DNA of 64,000 nt from Flavobacteriaceae bacterium. Lineage in GTDB: Bacteria > Bacteroidota > Bacteroidia > Flavobacteriales > Flavobacteriaceae. The notes beneath the pieces are model-generated. The model was not told the DNA's origin, made no database searches, and was given only the letters and a program-made list of their open reading frames with translations. The stretch spans positions 248,001 to 312,000 of the forward strand of contig CANGTQ010000002.1 in assembly GCA_947456955.1 (NCBI GenBank). Direction: 5' to 3'. Below are positions 1-8,305 of the stretch, piece by piece. The stretch's first letter is position 1. Every line of letters begins with the position of its first letter. The translations under genes were made by a program, and so were the position numbers.

Positions 1-401
1 GCTATGCTCTAAATACAATAAACACTTTGTTTGATTCTGGTGATCCATTTACTGCAAAAATTAAAGCAAACAATGAAACCTTTGGATATGTTGCAAGAAT
101 GATTGTTATTGCGAATGCAAAAAAATATGGTACCGGAGTAGTCATCAACCCAAATGGAGTTATGAATGACGGTAAGTTTGAATTGGTAATTTTAAAAAAT
201 TTCGATTTGATTATTTTTGGTCAAATTATTTCCGGGAATATGCCTTCAGACCCAGATGATGTCGAAATAATTTCAACAGACAAGGCAACAATAGAATTAA
301 ATGCTCCCGTTAGTTTTCAAATAGATGGAGAATATTGCGGCACCGAAACAAAACTCGATATTAAAATTTTACACAAACAATTGAAAGTAGCTGTTCTTTA
401 G
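1..401 (+). CDS. Lipid (diacylglycerol/YegS-type) kinase, C-terminal part
   Basis: The reading frame is open from base 3 to the stop at 401 and runs off the left edge, so only about 132 C-terminal residues are visible. The sequence resembles the C-terminal beta-sandwich domain of the diacylglycerol kinase/YegS/sphingosine kinase family, including the GTGVVINPNG stretch, MNDGKFELVI, and the late QIDGEYC segment typical of these kinases. Members phosphorylate a lipid alcohol with ATP at the membrane. The N-terminal catalytic half is outside the window, so substrate cannot be judged. A TTG at 27 is an internal codon, not a start. Confidence 0.75.
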   Translation, partial: YALNTINTLFDSGDPFTAKIKANNETFGYVARMIVIANAKKYGTGVVINPNGVMNDGKFELVILKNFDLIIFGQIISGNMPSDPDDVEIISTDKATIELNAPVSFQIDGEYCGTETKLDIKILHKQLKVAVL

Positions 402-427
402 TTACGGATAAGGTCTTTTAATCAATT

Positions 428-1576
428 TTATTTAAACGGATGTCGTTGTTGCCAAACTAAACTAGGTTCTAAGTTTGGAAAAATTTTAGGGAGTATTCTA
501 TTTATCCATTTATTAGTGTGATAAATAAAGCCCGACATTATTACTGGTTTTGCACCAATAGAGCTTTTTATTTCAAGAGCGGTTCTTCCGAAGATTATTT
601 TTTTAAATTGATTCTCTATACCAAATTGGGTCATGTTATACAACATATTCAAATAGAGCATTTTTTCTTTTTGAATTTGTTCATCATAACCAAGAAAATA
701 GGTTTCTAGCGTTTTACCGTTAACTAATAAAGTGTGAAACCCGACTAATTCATTTTTTAAATAATAGCCAACTAAAATAAATTTAGGACCGCATTGCCTT
801 TTGAAAGAAGAGAAATGATTTTTAGCTAAAAAAAACGTATTAAAAGGGGCATTTTTAGCTACATGAAAATACAATTCATAAATTCGGTTTTCCTTTAAAA
901 TTATTTCGTCTAAAGACAATTCTCGAGTTTCAATACCTTCAAACTTTTTATGGGCACGTTTGTATTGGTCTCGGTATTTCTTTGTGAGTGCCTCTATATA
1001 TTCAGTATTAGTTTTCCATTGATTTTGCAATTCGAAAATCATATTCGGCTGTGTATTGAACTCATACAATAAAGAGAAGGTAGATTTTTTTAGTTCAGTT
1101 GCCGATTCCTGATAAAAGTCTTTGAAAGAAACAATATGTATTTTTATGTCTTGTTTTTTGAAATAACTAGTAATCTCATCGGCACAATTACTTAGAATTT
1201 CTGCAATTGTTATAGCATCTATTTCCTTATTAAATGTATAGCCATTTTGTCCTGTTATCATATTATTGCCTAGAAACAAAGCATGAGAAGCAAAATTTTT
1301 AAAAATAAAATTCCGAATATAAGTTTTGATGCATTGATCTCTTTCTCCAAATGATTCTAACTTATTCAAATCAAGATATTGTGCTAAAGCAACTCCAATA
1401 AGGGAGTTCTTTTCAAAAATACCAACATAAAAACACTGCATGTTTGTAGGTGCCGATTCTTCTAAAACTTTTAAATAGGGTGTTTGTAAAAAAGCATTTT
1501 CATGCGCCACTTCATCCCATTTTTCGGGAAGTTTTGCAATAGAAGAATAAATTTGATATGTTGTTGTTGTTTCCAA
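428..1576 (-). CDS. FemAB/GNAT-like acyltransferase family protein
   Basis: A 382-residue soluble protein with no signal peptide. The C-terminal half (roughly residues 195-350) has the look of a GNAT fold of the FemAB/CelD type: a basic YRDQYKRAHKK helix, then KFILVGYYLKNELVGFHTLLVNG, LETYFLGYDEQ and a YLNMLYNMTQFGIE helix. Such proteins transfer acyl or aminoacyl groups onto cell-envelope precursors or other amines; the real substrate here is unknown. It is convergent with the lipid kinase. A TAnnTTTG box at 1598-1605 on the minus strand lies about 22 bases upstream of the ATG, consistent with this start. The family call is fair, the function is not established. Confidence 0.55.
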   Translation of the reverse strand: METTTTYQIYSSIAKLPEKWDEVAHENAFLQTPYLKVLEESAPTNMQCFYVGIFEKNSLIGVALAQYLDLNKLESFGERDQCIKTYIRNFIFKNFASHALFLGNNMITGQNGYTFNKEIDAITIAEILSNCADEITSYFKKQDIKIHIVSFKDFYQESATELKKSTFSLLYEFNTQPNMIFELQNQWKTNTEYIEALTKKYRDQYKRAHKKFEGIETRELSLDEIILKENRIYELYFHVAKNAPFNTFFLAKNHFSSFKRQCGPKFILVGYYLKNELVGFHTLLVNGKTLETYFLGYDEQIQKEKMLYLNMLYNMTQFGIENQFKKIIFGRTALEIKSSIGAKPVIMSGFIYHTNKWINRILPKIFPNLEPSLVWQQRHPFK

Positions 1577-1597
1577 TAAACTAAAAAAATCGCCTTA

Positions 1598-1605
1598 CAA
1601 ATTTA
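1598..1605 (-). promoter_or_regulatory. -7 promoter box of the FemAB/GNAT-like gene
   Basis: Read on the minus strand this is TAAATTTG, a full match to the Bacteroidota TAnnTTTG box, ending about 22 bases before the ATG at 1576. It lies inside a small inverted repeat (AATCGC...GCGATT, 1588-1612). No clear -33 TTTG was found. Confidence 0.45.
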
Positions 1606-1845
1606 GAGCGATTAGTGTATAATAAAATGTTAATTATTGCATCACACAGATAATGCCTACCACAATTTTACGTGAAATTACCCAAAAACTACAAGTTTTC
1701 AATATCATTTTTTATTAAATATTATATATTATGTAAGATAAATACAGATAAAAATAATCTTTAAATGCATTTTATCGATTTTTTTTGTTTTTAAACGAGT
1801 TCAGGTCTAGTTTTACATCGTCACATACCTCAAATTATAAATGAT

Positions 1846-2700
1846 ATGAAAACTATATTTACCTACGTAACACTTCTTTTAGTTTCGGCTTCAAGTTTTG
1901 CTGAAATATCTTCAACAGAAAAAAATGCTTTAATCAAATTAAACAAAGCTACCAAAGGATCCCAATGGATTAACAAATGGGATTTAAAAAAACCAGTATC
2001 CACTTGGTATGGTGTTGAAATTGAGAATGATAAAGTAGTATCTATTAAATTAGTTAACAATAACCTTAATGGAGAACTACCCAAAGAAATAGGTGATTTA
2101 ACTTCACTACAAGTTTTAAATCTTTTTAGAAACAATATAACTGGTGTTTTGCCAGAAACAATTGGTAACTTGAAAAGTTTAACGAATCTGAATATTGCGT
2201 TTAATCAAGTTTCTGGTTCTTTACCGGAATCTTTAGGCAATGATATCCAATTGAAATCAATTGAATTACATATGAACAGATTAACAGGTCAATTGCCTGA
2301 AGGTATTGGGAACTTATCAAACTTGGAAACGCTGTCTTTATTCAATAATGAAATAGAAGGTAAAATTCCAATGTCATACTATCATTTAAAAACGTTGAAA
2401 GTATTATTGTTAAACAGTAATAAACTTAGCGGAAAATTGGATAGAGAAGTTTCAAATCTTTCGTCATTAGAAACCTTGAGTTTATTTGAAAATAAAATGG
2501 ATGGTCAAATACCTTTTGATTTAGAAAAATTAGGAAATTTAAAAGAAATGAATATTTCGTATAATATGTTCAACGGATTAGTTTCTAAAAATTTATCCAA
2601 ATTGGATGCCTTAAATATGACAATGATAAATGAGCAAGGTGTTGCTACAACTTTAAAAGTTAATACCGATAAGAACTCAGCTTTTGCTGCTGACGAATAA
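1846..2700 (+). CDS. Secreted leucine-rich-repeat protein
   Basis: A 284-residue protein with a signal peptide (MKTIFTYVTLLLVSASSFA). Most of it is a run of about seven leucine-rich repeats, roughly residues 60-250, of the so-called plant-specific type with the signature LxxLxxLxLxxNxLxGxLPxxIGxL. Such solenoids bind proteins or glycans. There is no T9SS C-terminal domain and no membrane anchor, so it may be periplasmic or exported another way. The 269-base spacer before it (1577-1845) is very AT-rich and holds no gene. A hairpin terminator follows at 2743. Ligand unknown. Confidence 0.8.
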   Translation: MKTIFTYVTLLLVSASSFAEISSTEKNALIKLNKATKGSQWINKWDLKKPVSTWYGVEIENDKVVSIKLVNNNLNGELPKEIGDLTSLQVLNLFRNNITGVLPETIGNLKSLTNLNIAFNQVSGSLPESLGNDIQLKSIELHMNRLTGQLPEGIGNLSNLETLSLFNNEIEGKIPMSYYHLKTLKVLLLNSNKLSGKLDREVSNLSSLETLSLFENKMDGQIPFDLEKLGNLKEMNISYNMFNGLVSKNLSKLDALNMTMINEQGVATTLKVNTDKNSAFAADE

Positions 2701-2742
2701 AAAATTTTGTTTTGTTGTTATAATTTAAATTTTGTTAGGTTG

Positions 2743-2773
2743 AAAGGTCTTGAGAAATCAAGGCCTTTTTTTG
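2743..2773 (+). terminator. Terminator of the leucine-rich-repeat gene
   Basis: AGGTCTTGA, loop GAAA, TCAAGGCCT with one G-T pair, followed by a run of seven T. It sits 43 bases past the stop codon at 2700. Confidence 0.8.
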
Positions 2774-2795
2774 TTTTAAATTTATTTTAAAACGT

Positions 2796-3248
2796 TTATT
2801 CAGCAGCTACTAGTTTTGAAGCGCTTCTATAAATATAGTCATTGTAAATATGTCTTCTGGCGAAGCGACTTGGCGATTCAGCATTTACCATTTTGATATA
2901 GATAGGTCTTAAAACGCCAAAGTATTCAAACGAACTTCCATCTAGGAAAGTTATATAGAGTACTCCTTTTTCATAGTAGAAATCAGCAATGTTTATACTT
3001 GTTGTGATTCGAGTATATTCTGCTTTGTCTTTTTCCAAAGTTTCCGGCGCTATACTTACTAGAAAATGATAAGCCGCAATAATCTCCGTACTTTTCTCTT
3101 CTGCTGCCAAACGTTCCGCATCATCTTGAATAGTATCCGGATGCATATCTTTCATACAGTTTCTGTAAATTGTTTTTAGCTCTTTCAAAGTAGCTGTTTT
3201 GGTTACGCCAAGTAACGCTCTGTATTCGATAATTTTTTTTGTATTCAT
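2796..3248 (-). CDS. J-domain plus KTSC-domain protein
   Basis: A 150-residue cytoplasmic protein. Residues about 6-70 form a DnaJ-like J-domain with the diagnostic HPD triplet at 36-38, preceded by a basic helix (LKELKTIYRNCMKDM). Residues about 85-145 match the KTSC domain (SSINIADFYYEKGVLYITFLDGSSFEYFGV), a small beta-rich module often found with nucleic-acid or toxin-related proteins. The J-domain predicts stimulation of a DnaK/Hsp70 ATPase; what the KTSC part binds is unknown. Upstream lies a 242-base non-coding stretch that ends in the initiator tRNA. Confidence 0.75.
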   Translation of the reverse strand: MNTKKIIEYRALLGVTKTATLKELKTIYRNCMKDMHPDTIQDDAERLAAEEKSTEIIAAYHFLVSIAPETLEKDKAEYTRITTSINIADFYYEKGVLYITFLDGSSFEYFGVLRPIYIKMVNAESPSRFARRHIYNDYIYRSASKLVAAE

Positions 3249-3449
3249 TATGCTAGAATATAACCGATTAGGTTTTTTAAATTTTACTTATTTCAATTCG
3301 ACCTAACGGTCTCTGGTCGTGCAAAAGTAGTTCTTTACATTAGATATTTTAGCAGTCACTTGAAAATTAATTATTAGAATGGATAAGTAAGTGAGAGGTT
3401 AAGTTGGAGGTCTGGCGGTCAACCTACTAATAACTTTTTATTTTTTTTC

Positions 3450-3479
3450 TTGACTTATAAGTTTTTCGTTGTATATTTG
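3450..3479 (+). promoter_or_regulatory. Promoter of the initiator tRNA
   Basis: TTG at 3450-3452, a 19-base spacer, and a perfect TAnnTTTG box (TATATTTG, 3472-3479) ending 11 bases before the tRNA. This matches the Bacteroidota -33/-7 promoter. Confidence 0.75.
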
Positions 3480-3490
3480 CACTCGAACAT

Positions 3491-3563
3491 CGCGGGATAG
3501 AGCAGTAGGCAGCTCGTCGGGCTCATAACCCGAAGGTCACAGGTTCGAGTCCTGTTCCCGCTA
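3491..3563 (+). tRNA. Initiator tRNA-fMet (anticodon CAT)
   Basis: A complete cloverleaf with anticodon CAT at 3524-3526. Three features mark it as the initiator rather than elongator Met tRNA. The first base C cannot pair with U at position 72. The anticodon stem carries three G-C pairs (GGG/CCC) next to the loop. The D arm begins with AGAGCAG. The discriminator is A at 3563. CCA is not encoded, so the end must be added after transcription. It lies between a clean promoter and a terminator. Confidence 0.92.
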
Positions 3564-3574
3564 CTAAATAAACT

Positions 3575-3611
3575 AAAAACCGAAAACGCTTATTGAGTTT
3601 TCGGTTTTTTT
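3575..3611 (+). terminator. Terminator after the initiator tRNA
   Basis: Arms AAAAACCGAAAAC and GTTTTCGGTTTTT around a 9-base loop, ending in a T run. It ends only 12 bases before the era start codon, so era must be expressed by read-through or from a promoter I cannot place. Confidence 0.85.
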
Positions 3612-3623
3612 ATTCTAATTGAA

Positions 3624-4508
3624 ATGGAGCACAAAGCAGGCTTTGTAAATATTATTGGCAACCCAAACGTTGGAAAATCGACATTAATGAATGCATTCGT
3701 TGGTGAGCGTTTGTCTATTATTACCTCTAAAGCGCAAACCACTCGTCACAGAATTTTAGGTATTGTAAATGGGGATGACTTTCAGGTTATCTTATCTGAT
3801 ACTCCTGGAATCATCAAACCAGCATATGAAATGCAAAAATCGATGATGGACTTTGTAAAGTCGGCATTTGAAGATGCAGATGTGTTGATATATATGGTAG
3901 AAATAGGAGAGAAGGAACTGAAAGATGAAGACTTTTTCAACAAAATAATTCACGCTAAGATTCCGGTTTTACTACTGCTAAACAAGATTGATAAATCCAA
4001 TCAGGAACAATTAGAAGAACAAATAGCCTTATGGAAAGAAAAAGTTCCGAATGCGGAGATTTACCCAATTTCGGCTTTAGAAAACTTTAATGTGAAGGAG
4101 GTTTTTGCCCGAATATTGGAATTGATTCCCGTTTCTCCAGCCTATTATCCAAAAGATGCATTGACCGATAAACCGGAACGTTTCTTTGTTAATGAAACCA
4201 TCCGTGAAAAAATTCTTTTGAATTACGATAAAGAAATACCCTATGCTGTAGAAATTGAAACAGAAGAGTTTCTAGAAGATGAAAAAATCATTCGGATTCG
4301 TTCCGTTATTATGGTAGAACGTGACACTCAAAAAGGAATCATTATTGGTCACAAAGGAGGCGCTTTAAAAAAAGTCGGTATGCAATCTCGTGAAGATTTA
4401 GAAAAGTTTTTTGGAAAACAAATCCATATCGAATTGTATGTAAAGGTAAATAAGGATTGGAGAAGTAATGCATTTCAGTTACGCCGTTTTGGATATAACC
4501 AAAAATAA
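3624..4508 (+). CDS. era: GTPase Era, ribosome small-subunit maturation
   Basis: A 294-residue protein of normal Era length. The G domain shows G1 GNPNVGKST (residues 12-20), G3 DTPGI (59-63), G4 NKID (about 120) and G5 SALE. The C-terminal KH domain has GHKGGALKKVG, which binds the 3' end of 16S rRNA. Era checks and assists late 30S assembly and is usually essential. The ATG at 3624 is the only start upstream of the G1 loop. No promoter fits in the 12 bases between the tRNA terminator and this start, an odd arrangement. der follows 96 bases later with its own -7 box. Confidence 0.97.
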   Translation: MEHKAGFVNIIGNPNVGKSTLMNAFVGERLSIITSKAQTTRHRILGIVNGDDFQVILSDTPGIIKPAYEMQKSMMDFVKSAFEDADVLIYMVEIGEKELKDEDFFNKIIHAKIPVLLLLNKIDKSNQEQLEEQIALWKEKVPNAEIYPISALENFNVKEVFARILELIPVSPAYYPKDALTDKPERFFVNETIREKILLNYDKEIPYAVEIETEEFLEDEKIIRIRSVIMVERDTQKGIIIGHKGGALKKVGMQSREDLEKFFGKQIHIELYVKVNKDWRSNAFQLRRFGYNQK

Positions 4509-4577
4509 TTTTGATTTTACATTTAAGATTTTATTTAATTCCTAAATCCTTATTCCCAAATCCTTAATCTAAAAACG

Positions 4578-4585
4578 TATTTTTG
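4578..4585 (+). promoter_or_regulatory. -7 promoter box of der
   Basis: TATTTTTG, a full TAnnTTTG match, 19 bases before the der ATG. The spacer just upstream (4541-4570) is a degenerate heptamer tract (CCTAAAT, CCTTATT, CCCAAAT, CCTTAAT). Confidence 0.6.
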
Positions 4586-4604
4586 CACAAAATTAAAATA
4601 ACGC

Positions 4605-5915
4605 ATGAACAATATTGTAGCCATAGTAGGAAGACCAAATGTAGGGAAATCTACTTTTTTTAACCGGTTAATCAAGAGAAGAGAAGCTATTGTTGACTCG
4701 GTTAGTGGTGTTACTCGTGATAGAAATTACGGAAAAAGTGAGTGGAACGGAAAAGAGTTTTCTGTAATTGATACCGGTGGTTATATCAAAGGTTCAGATG
4801 ATGTTTTTGAAGGTGAAATTCGCCGTCAGGTAGAACTGGCCATTGATGAAGCAGATGCTATTATTTTTGTGGTAGATGTAGAAGAAGGCATTACGCCAAT
4901 GGATGCTGAGGTTGCCAAATTACTTAGAAAAGTTACTAAGCCAATATTGTTAGCCGTAAACAAAGTAGATAATGCGATGCGTGAAAAAGACGCTATCGAA
5001 TTTTATAATTTAGGTTTAGGTGAATATTTTACCATTGCCAGTATTAGTGGTAGCGGAACTGGAGAATTGTTAGACGAATTAGTAAATGTATTACCCGAAT
5101 TACCTGAAGTAACCGAAGAAGAAGCTGCTTTACCACGGTTTTGTGTAGTGGGAAGACCAAACGCTGGAAAATCCTCTTTTATCAATGCCTTAATCGGAGA
5201 AGACAGATTTGTAGTTACCGATATTGCAGGAACAACTCGAGATGCTATTGACACCAAATACAATCGTTTCGGATTTGAATTCAATTTAGTTGATACTGCC
5301 GGAATTCGTAGAAAAGCCAAAGTAAAAGAAGATTTAGAATTTTATTCGGTGATGCGTTCCGTTCGTGCGATTGAACATTCGGATGTAATTATTTTATTGA
5401 TTGATGCTACCCGTGGATTTGAAGGACAGGATCAGAGTATTTTTTGGCTTGCCGAAAAGAATCGAAAAGGAGTAGTGATTTTGGTAAACAAATGGGATTT
5501 GATAGAGAAAGACACCATGTCAACCCGCGATTACGAAGCTAAAATCCGTGAAGAATTAAAACCTTTTACTGATGTGCCAATTTTGTTTGTCTCAGCCTTG
5601 ACCAAACAACGTTTGTTAAAAGCATTAGAAACTACTGTTCAGGTTTTTGAAAACAGAAAACAAAGAATCCCCACTTCAAAATTCAACGACTTTATGTTGA
5701 AATTGATTGAAAATCATCCGCCACCGGCATTGAAAGGGAAATATGTAAAGATTAAATACTGTATGCAGTTACCAACACCAACACCACAGTTTGTGTTCTT
5801 TGCTAATTTACCTCAATATGTTCAGGAAGCGTATAAGCGTTTCTTAGAAAATAAAATCCGTGAAAACTGGGATTTCTCAGGTGTGCCAATTGATATTTAT
5901 ATCAGAGAGAAGTAA
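4605..5915 (+). CDS. der: Double GTPase Der (EngA), 50S assembly factor
   Basis: A 436-residue protein with two tandem G domains and a C-terminal KH-like domain, the fixed architecture of Der. The first P-loop is GRPNVGKST (residues 9-17), the second GRPNAGKSS (about 183-191). Each domain has its own DTxG, and the second has NKWD. The tail [16 protein letters not shown] and [18 protein letters not shown] is the typical KH-like end. Der binds the large ribosomal subunit during assembly. It has its own -7 box at 4578 and ends in a strong bidirectional terminator, which overlaps its stop codon. Confidence 0.97.
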   Translation: MNNIVAIVGRPNVGKSTFFNRLIKRREAIVDSVSGVTRDRNYGKSEWNGKEFSVIDTGGYIKGSDDVFEGEIRRQVELAIDEADAIIFVVDVEEGITPMDAEVAKLLRKVTKPILLAVNKVDNAMREKDAIEFYNLGLGEYFTIASISGSGTGELLDELVNVLPELPEVTEEEAALPRFCVVGRPNAGKSSFINALIGEDRFVVTDIAGTTRDAIDTKYNRFGFEFNLVDTAGIRRKAKVKEDLEFYSVMRSVRAIEHSDVIILLIDATRGFEGQDQSIFWLAEKNRKGVVILVNKWDLIEKDTMSTRDYEAKIREELKPFTDVPILFVSALTKQRLLKALETTVQVFENRKQRIPTSKFNDFMLKLIENHPPPALKGKYVKIKYCMQLPTPTPQFVFFANLPQYVQEAYKRFLENKIRENWDFSGVPIDIYIREK

Positions 5916-5954
5916 AACAAAAAGCTCGGTCACTTGACCGAGCTTTTTGTTTTA
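5913..5954. terminator. Bidirectional terminator between der and the TPM gene
   Basis: A near-perfect 20-bp stem around the centre GGTCA-CT-TGACC, flanked by an A run on the left and a T run on the right. It starts at the der stop codon and serves the two convergent genes. Confidence 0.9.
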
Positions 5955-5965
5955 TAAAGAAATAT

Positions 5966-6793
5966 TTACCATCCACCACTAGATCCACCACCAGAAAATC
6001 CGCCACCGCCAAATCCGCCGCCAAATCCGCCGCCAAATCCGCCACCTGAGCTAGAACCTGAACCACCACCAAATCCACCACGACCAAGACTACTCAACAA
6101 AATAATATCGGCTAAATCCATACCGCCACTTCTGCCACCAGAATTTCCACCACTATTTTTATTTTTTGCAATTATAATTATAATGACAAATAGGATAATT
6201 AAGATAGGTATAATAGGGATATCATCTCCTTTTTTATTTTTCTTTCGTTCGCCTTTATACTTGCCTTTGAATACATCAAATAAAGCATCGGCACCTTTAT
6301 CTAAACCTTTGTAATAACTACCAGCTTTAAATTCAGGGATAATAATGTTTCTAATAATTTCGCCACCAATTCCAGCAGTTAATCTATCTTCAAGACCATA
6401 ACCTGGATTAATAGCTATTTTTCTTTCAGCTTTTGCTAAAAGAATAATAACACCATTATCCTCTTTTGCCGAACCTCCAATTCCCCATGTTTGCCCCCAC
6501 TTTGTAGCAAGAAGACTAACATCTTCTCCTTTTAAACTTTCAATAGTTACTACTACAATTTGTGTTGTTGTTGAATCTGAATAACGGATAAGTTTTTCTT
6601 CTAATTGTTTTTTTTCAGATGTGCTTAAAAGATTAGCGTAATCATAAACCGAGGTTTGTAGTTTAGGAATTTCAGGAATAGTATATTGTGCAAAAGTTGG
6701 CAAAATACTAAACAAGGTAAACACTAAAAATAGGATTTTTAAAGAGCCTACATAATTCGTAATTCGTAATTCGTAATTCGTAATTTCCATCAT
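5966..6793 (-). CDS. Membrane TPM-domain protein with Gly-rich tail (YgcG type)
   Basis: A 275-residue protein. A signal peptide (SLKILFLVFTLFSILPTFAQ) is preceded by about 16 extra residues. Residues about 45-170 form a TPM domain (YDYANLLS, QIVVVTIESLKG, GVIILLAKAERKIAINPGYGLED). A membrane helix (PIIPILIILFVIIIIIA) and a Gly/Ser-rich tail ending SSGGW follow. TPM proteins of this type usually sit beside LemA genes, as here, and are envelope proteins of unsettled function. The ATG overlaps the stop of the upstream TPM gene as ATGA, which supports this start. The first residues are encoded by a four-copy heptamer (6754-6781), which is unusual. Confidence 0.85.
   Translation of the reverse strand: MMEITNYELRITNYVGSLKILFLVFTLFSILPTFAQYTIPEIPKLQTSVYDYANLLSTSEKKQLEEKLIRYSDSTTTQIVVVTIESLKGEDVSLLATKWGQTWGIGGSAKEDNGVIILLAKAERKIAINPGYGLEDRLTAGIGGEIIRNIIIPEFKAGSYYKGLDKGADALFDVFKGKYKGERKKNKKGDDIPIIPILIILFVIIIIIAKNKNSGGNSGGRSGGMDLADIILLSSLGRGGFGGGSGSSSGGGFGGGFGGGFGGGGFSGGGSSGGW
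6754..6781. repeat. Four-copy tandem heptamer AATTCGT at the start of a gene
   Basis: Four perfect head-to-tail copies of AATTCGT, continued by a partial fifth. They encode the residues between the start codon and the signal peptide of the minus-strand TPM gene. As the unit is 7 bases, gain or loss of one unit would shift the reading frame. Confidence 0.9.
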
Positions 6794-7230
6794 TCTCCTT
6801 TTGATATTTCGTTCGACAATTCATCGGTATCTCCATCAGCATAAGGGAAATATTTTTGCAGTTGTTCACCAGCTTTTAATATACCATCAATTAAGCCTTG
6901 TTTGAAATTTCCATTTTTGAAATGAGAAATGATAGTGTCTTTTGTTGTGTCCCAAAAATCAGCAGGTACTTTTTCATTAATTCCTTTATCACCATAAATT
7001 GCAAATTGTTTGCTTTTTACGGCAACATAAATAATGACACCGTTGCGATCTTGGGTTTGTTCCATTTGCAATTGATGAAAAACCTCCACAGCTCTTTCAA
7101 TTGGAGCTATGGAATTTTGTTTTTCTATATGCACTCTAATTTCACCAGAAGTATTTTTTTCGGCTATGCCAATAGCAGAAACAATTTCTTGTTCTTCTTC
7201 TTTGGTTAAAAAAACTTCTACTTTAGACAT
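6790..7230 (-). CDS. Soluble TPM-domain protein
   Basis: A 146-residue protein made almost wholly of one TPM domain (GEIRVHIEK, DRNGVIIYVAVKSKQFAIYGDKGINEKVP, GLIDGILKAGEQL). It lacks a signal peptide and membrane helix, unlike its neighbour downstream. LemA and one or two TPM proteins form a widely conserved gene set; the biochemical role is not settled. Its stop overlaps the start of the next gene (ATGA), so the two are likely translationally coupled. A long hairpin repeat separates it from lemA. Confidence 0.85.
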   Translation of the reverse strand: MSKVEVFLTKEEEQEIVSAIGIAEKNTSGEIRVHIEKQNSIAPIERAVEVFHQLQMEQTQDRNGVIIYVAVKSKQFAIYGDKGINEKVPADFWDTTKDTIISHFKNGNFKQGLIDGILKAGEQLQKYFPYADGDTDELSNEISKGE

Positions 7231-7244
7231 TGTTTAGTTTTTTA

Positions 7245-7304
7245 AACACAGATTTCACAAATTAACACAGATTGAAATTTGTGAAAATTTGTGAAATCTG
7301 TGTT
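7245..7304. repeat. 19-bp perfect inverted repeat in the lemA-TPM spacer
   Basis: Arms 7245-7263 (AACACAGATTTCACAAATT) and 7286-7304 are perfectly complementary. The 22-base loop contains a shorter copy of the same word. It fills most of the 85-base spacer inside the operon. It lacks a T run, so it is more likely a dispersed repeat or RNA-stability element than a plain terminator. Confidence 0.85.
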
Positions 7305-7315
7305 AGATTTATTTA

Positions 7316-7909
7316 TTAGAATTTTACTTCAACAGGTTTCTCTGCACCTTCAACCGCTTGGAAATAAGCTTTTTCTTTGAAGCCAAACATTCCTGCAAAA
7401 ATGGAGTTTGGAAAAGTTTTGATGTGAGTATTATATGGTTTAACAGCTTCATTAAAACGGGTTCTTGCCGTTAAAATTTGATTTTCAGTACTGGCTAGTT
7501 CGTCTTGTAATTTCAAGAAATTTGCATTAGCTTTCAAATCAGGATAACGTTCTACAGAAACTAATAATCTTGATAATGAAGAAGAAACTCCAGATTGTGC
7601 TGAATTAAAAGCAGCCAATTGTTCCTGTGTTATGTTTGTTGGGTCAACAGTTACAGATGTTGCTTTTGCTCTAGCTTCGATTACAGCAGTTAAAGTACTT
7701 TTTTCAAAATCAGCAGCACCTTTAACTGTGTTTACTAAGTTTCCAATTAAGTCATTTCTTCTCTGGTAAGAAGTGTTTACATTACCCCAAGCTTCGTTGA
7801 TAGTTTGTTCGTATCCAACGGCTGTATTGTTAATTCCTTTAACCCAGCTGTAAATTCCAAAAATTACAACTACTGCAATAATCCAAGGTAAAAATTTTTT
7901 AAATTCCAT
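7316..7909 (-). CDS. lemA: LemA family membrane protein
   Basis: A 197-residue protein with an N-terminal membrane helix (LPWIIAVVVIFGIYSWV) followed by the helical LemA domain: NTAVGYEQTINEAWGNVNTSYQRRNDLIGNLVNTVKGAA, RYPDLKANANFLKLQDELASTENQI, and FNEAVKPYNTHIKTFPN. Length and motifs fit the family well. LemA proteins are inner-membrane proteins with a cytoplasmic helical bundle, of unknown biochemical role. The gene lies between merR and the two TPM genes, all on the minus strand. Confidence 0.93.
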   Translation of the reverse strand: MEFKKFLPWIIAVVVIFGIYSWVKGINNTAVGYEQTINEAWGNVNTSYQRRNDLIGNLVNTVKGAADFEKSTLTAVIEARAKATSVTVDPTNITQEQLAAFNSAQSGVSSSLSRLLVSVERYPDLKANANFLKLQDELASTENQILTARTRFNEAVKPYNTHIKTFPNSIFAGMFGFKEKAYFQAVEGAEKPVEVKF

Positions 7910-7972
7910 GTTTGTTTAATTTAATGTTTGCTATTAGTTTTTAAAACGGTTTGTTTGTTACAAAAATCAAGA

Positions 7973-8305
7973 TTAAAGTTGATTTTTAATGTTTAATAAT
8001 TGTGCTTTGACAGTTTCTAATTTGCTAATGATTTCAAACTTGTCTAAGGTTTTCTTTTGCCCTTCTTTCAAATGAGTTTTGGCTCCGTCAAGCGTAAAAC
8101 CTCTTTCTTTTACCAAATGATAAATCAGTTGTAAATTTTTCACATCTTCGGGAGTGAACATTCGGTTGCCTTTCGCATTTTTCTTTGGTTTTAGAATATC
8201 GAATTCTTTGTCCCAAAAACGGATTAGAGAGGTGTTTACATTAAAAGCTTTGGAAACTTCTCCAATGCTGTAATATCTTTTGTCTGGATTTAGTTCTATA
8301 TGCAT
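7973..8305 (-). CDS. MerR-family transcription regulator
   Basis: A 110-residue protein. The N-terminal MerR helix-turn-helix is clear (YYSIGEVSKAFNVNTSLIRFWDKEFDILKPKKNAKGNRMFTPEDV), followed by a helical dimerisation segment. There is no metal-binding Cys cluster and no ligand domain, so the effector is unknown. Its start overlaps the stop of the M23 peptidase gene by one base (TAATG), showing coupling. The same pair, M23 peptidase then MerR, suggests a role in envelope maintenance. Confidence 0.88.
   Translation of the reverse strand: MHIELNPDKRYYSIGEVSKAFNVNTSLIRFWDKEFDILKPKKNAKGNRMFTPEDVKNLQLIYHLVKERGFTLDGAKTHLKEGQKKTLDKFEIISKLETVKAQLLNIKNQL

Noticed and set aside
3491..3563. Elongator tRNA-Met
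   Set aside because: The 1:72 mismatch and three G-C pairs in the anticodon stem mark an initiator; elongator and Ile-CAT tRNAs lack these.
5902..6087. 61-residue Val/Asp/Leu-repeat frame on the minus strand
   Set aside because: It is the other-frame shadow of the Gly-rich tail of the TPM protein.
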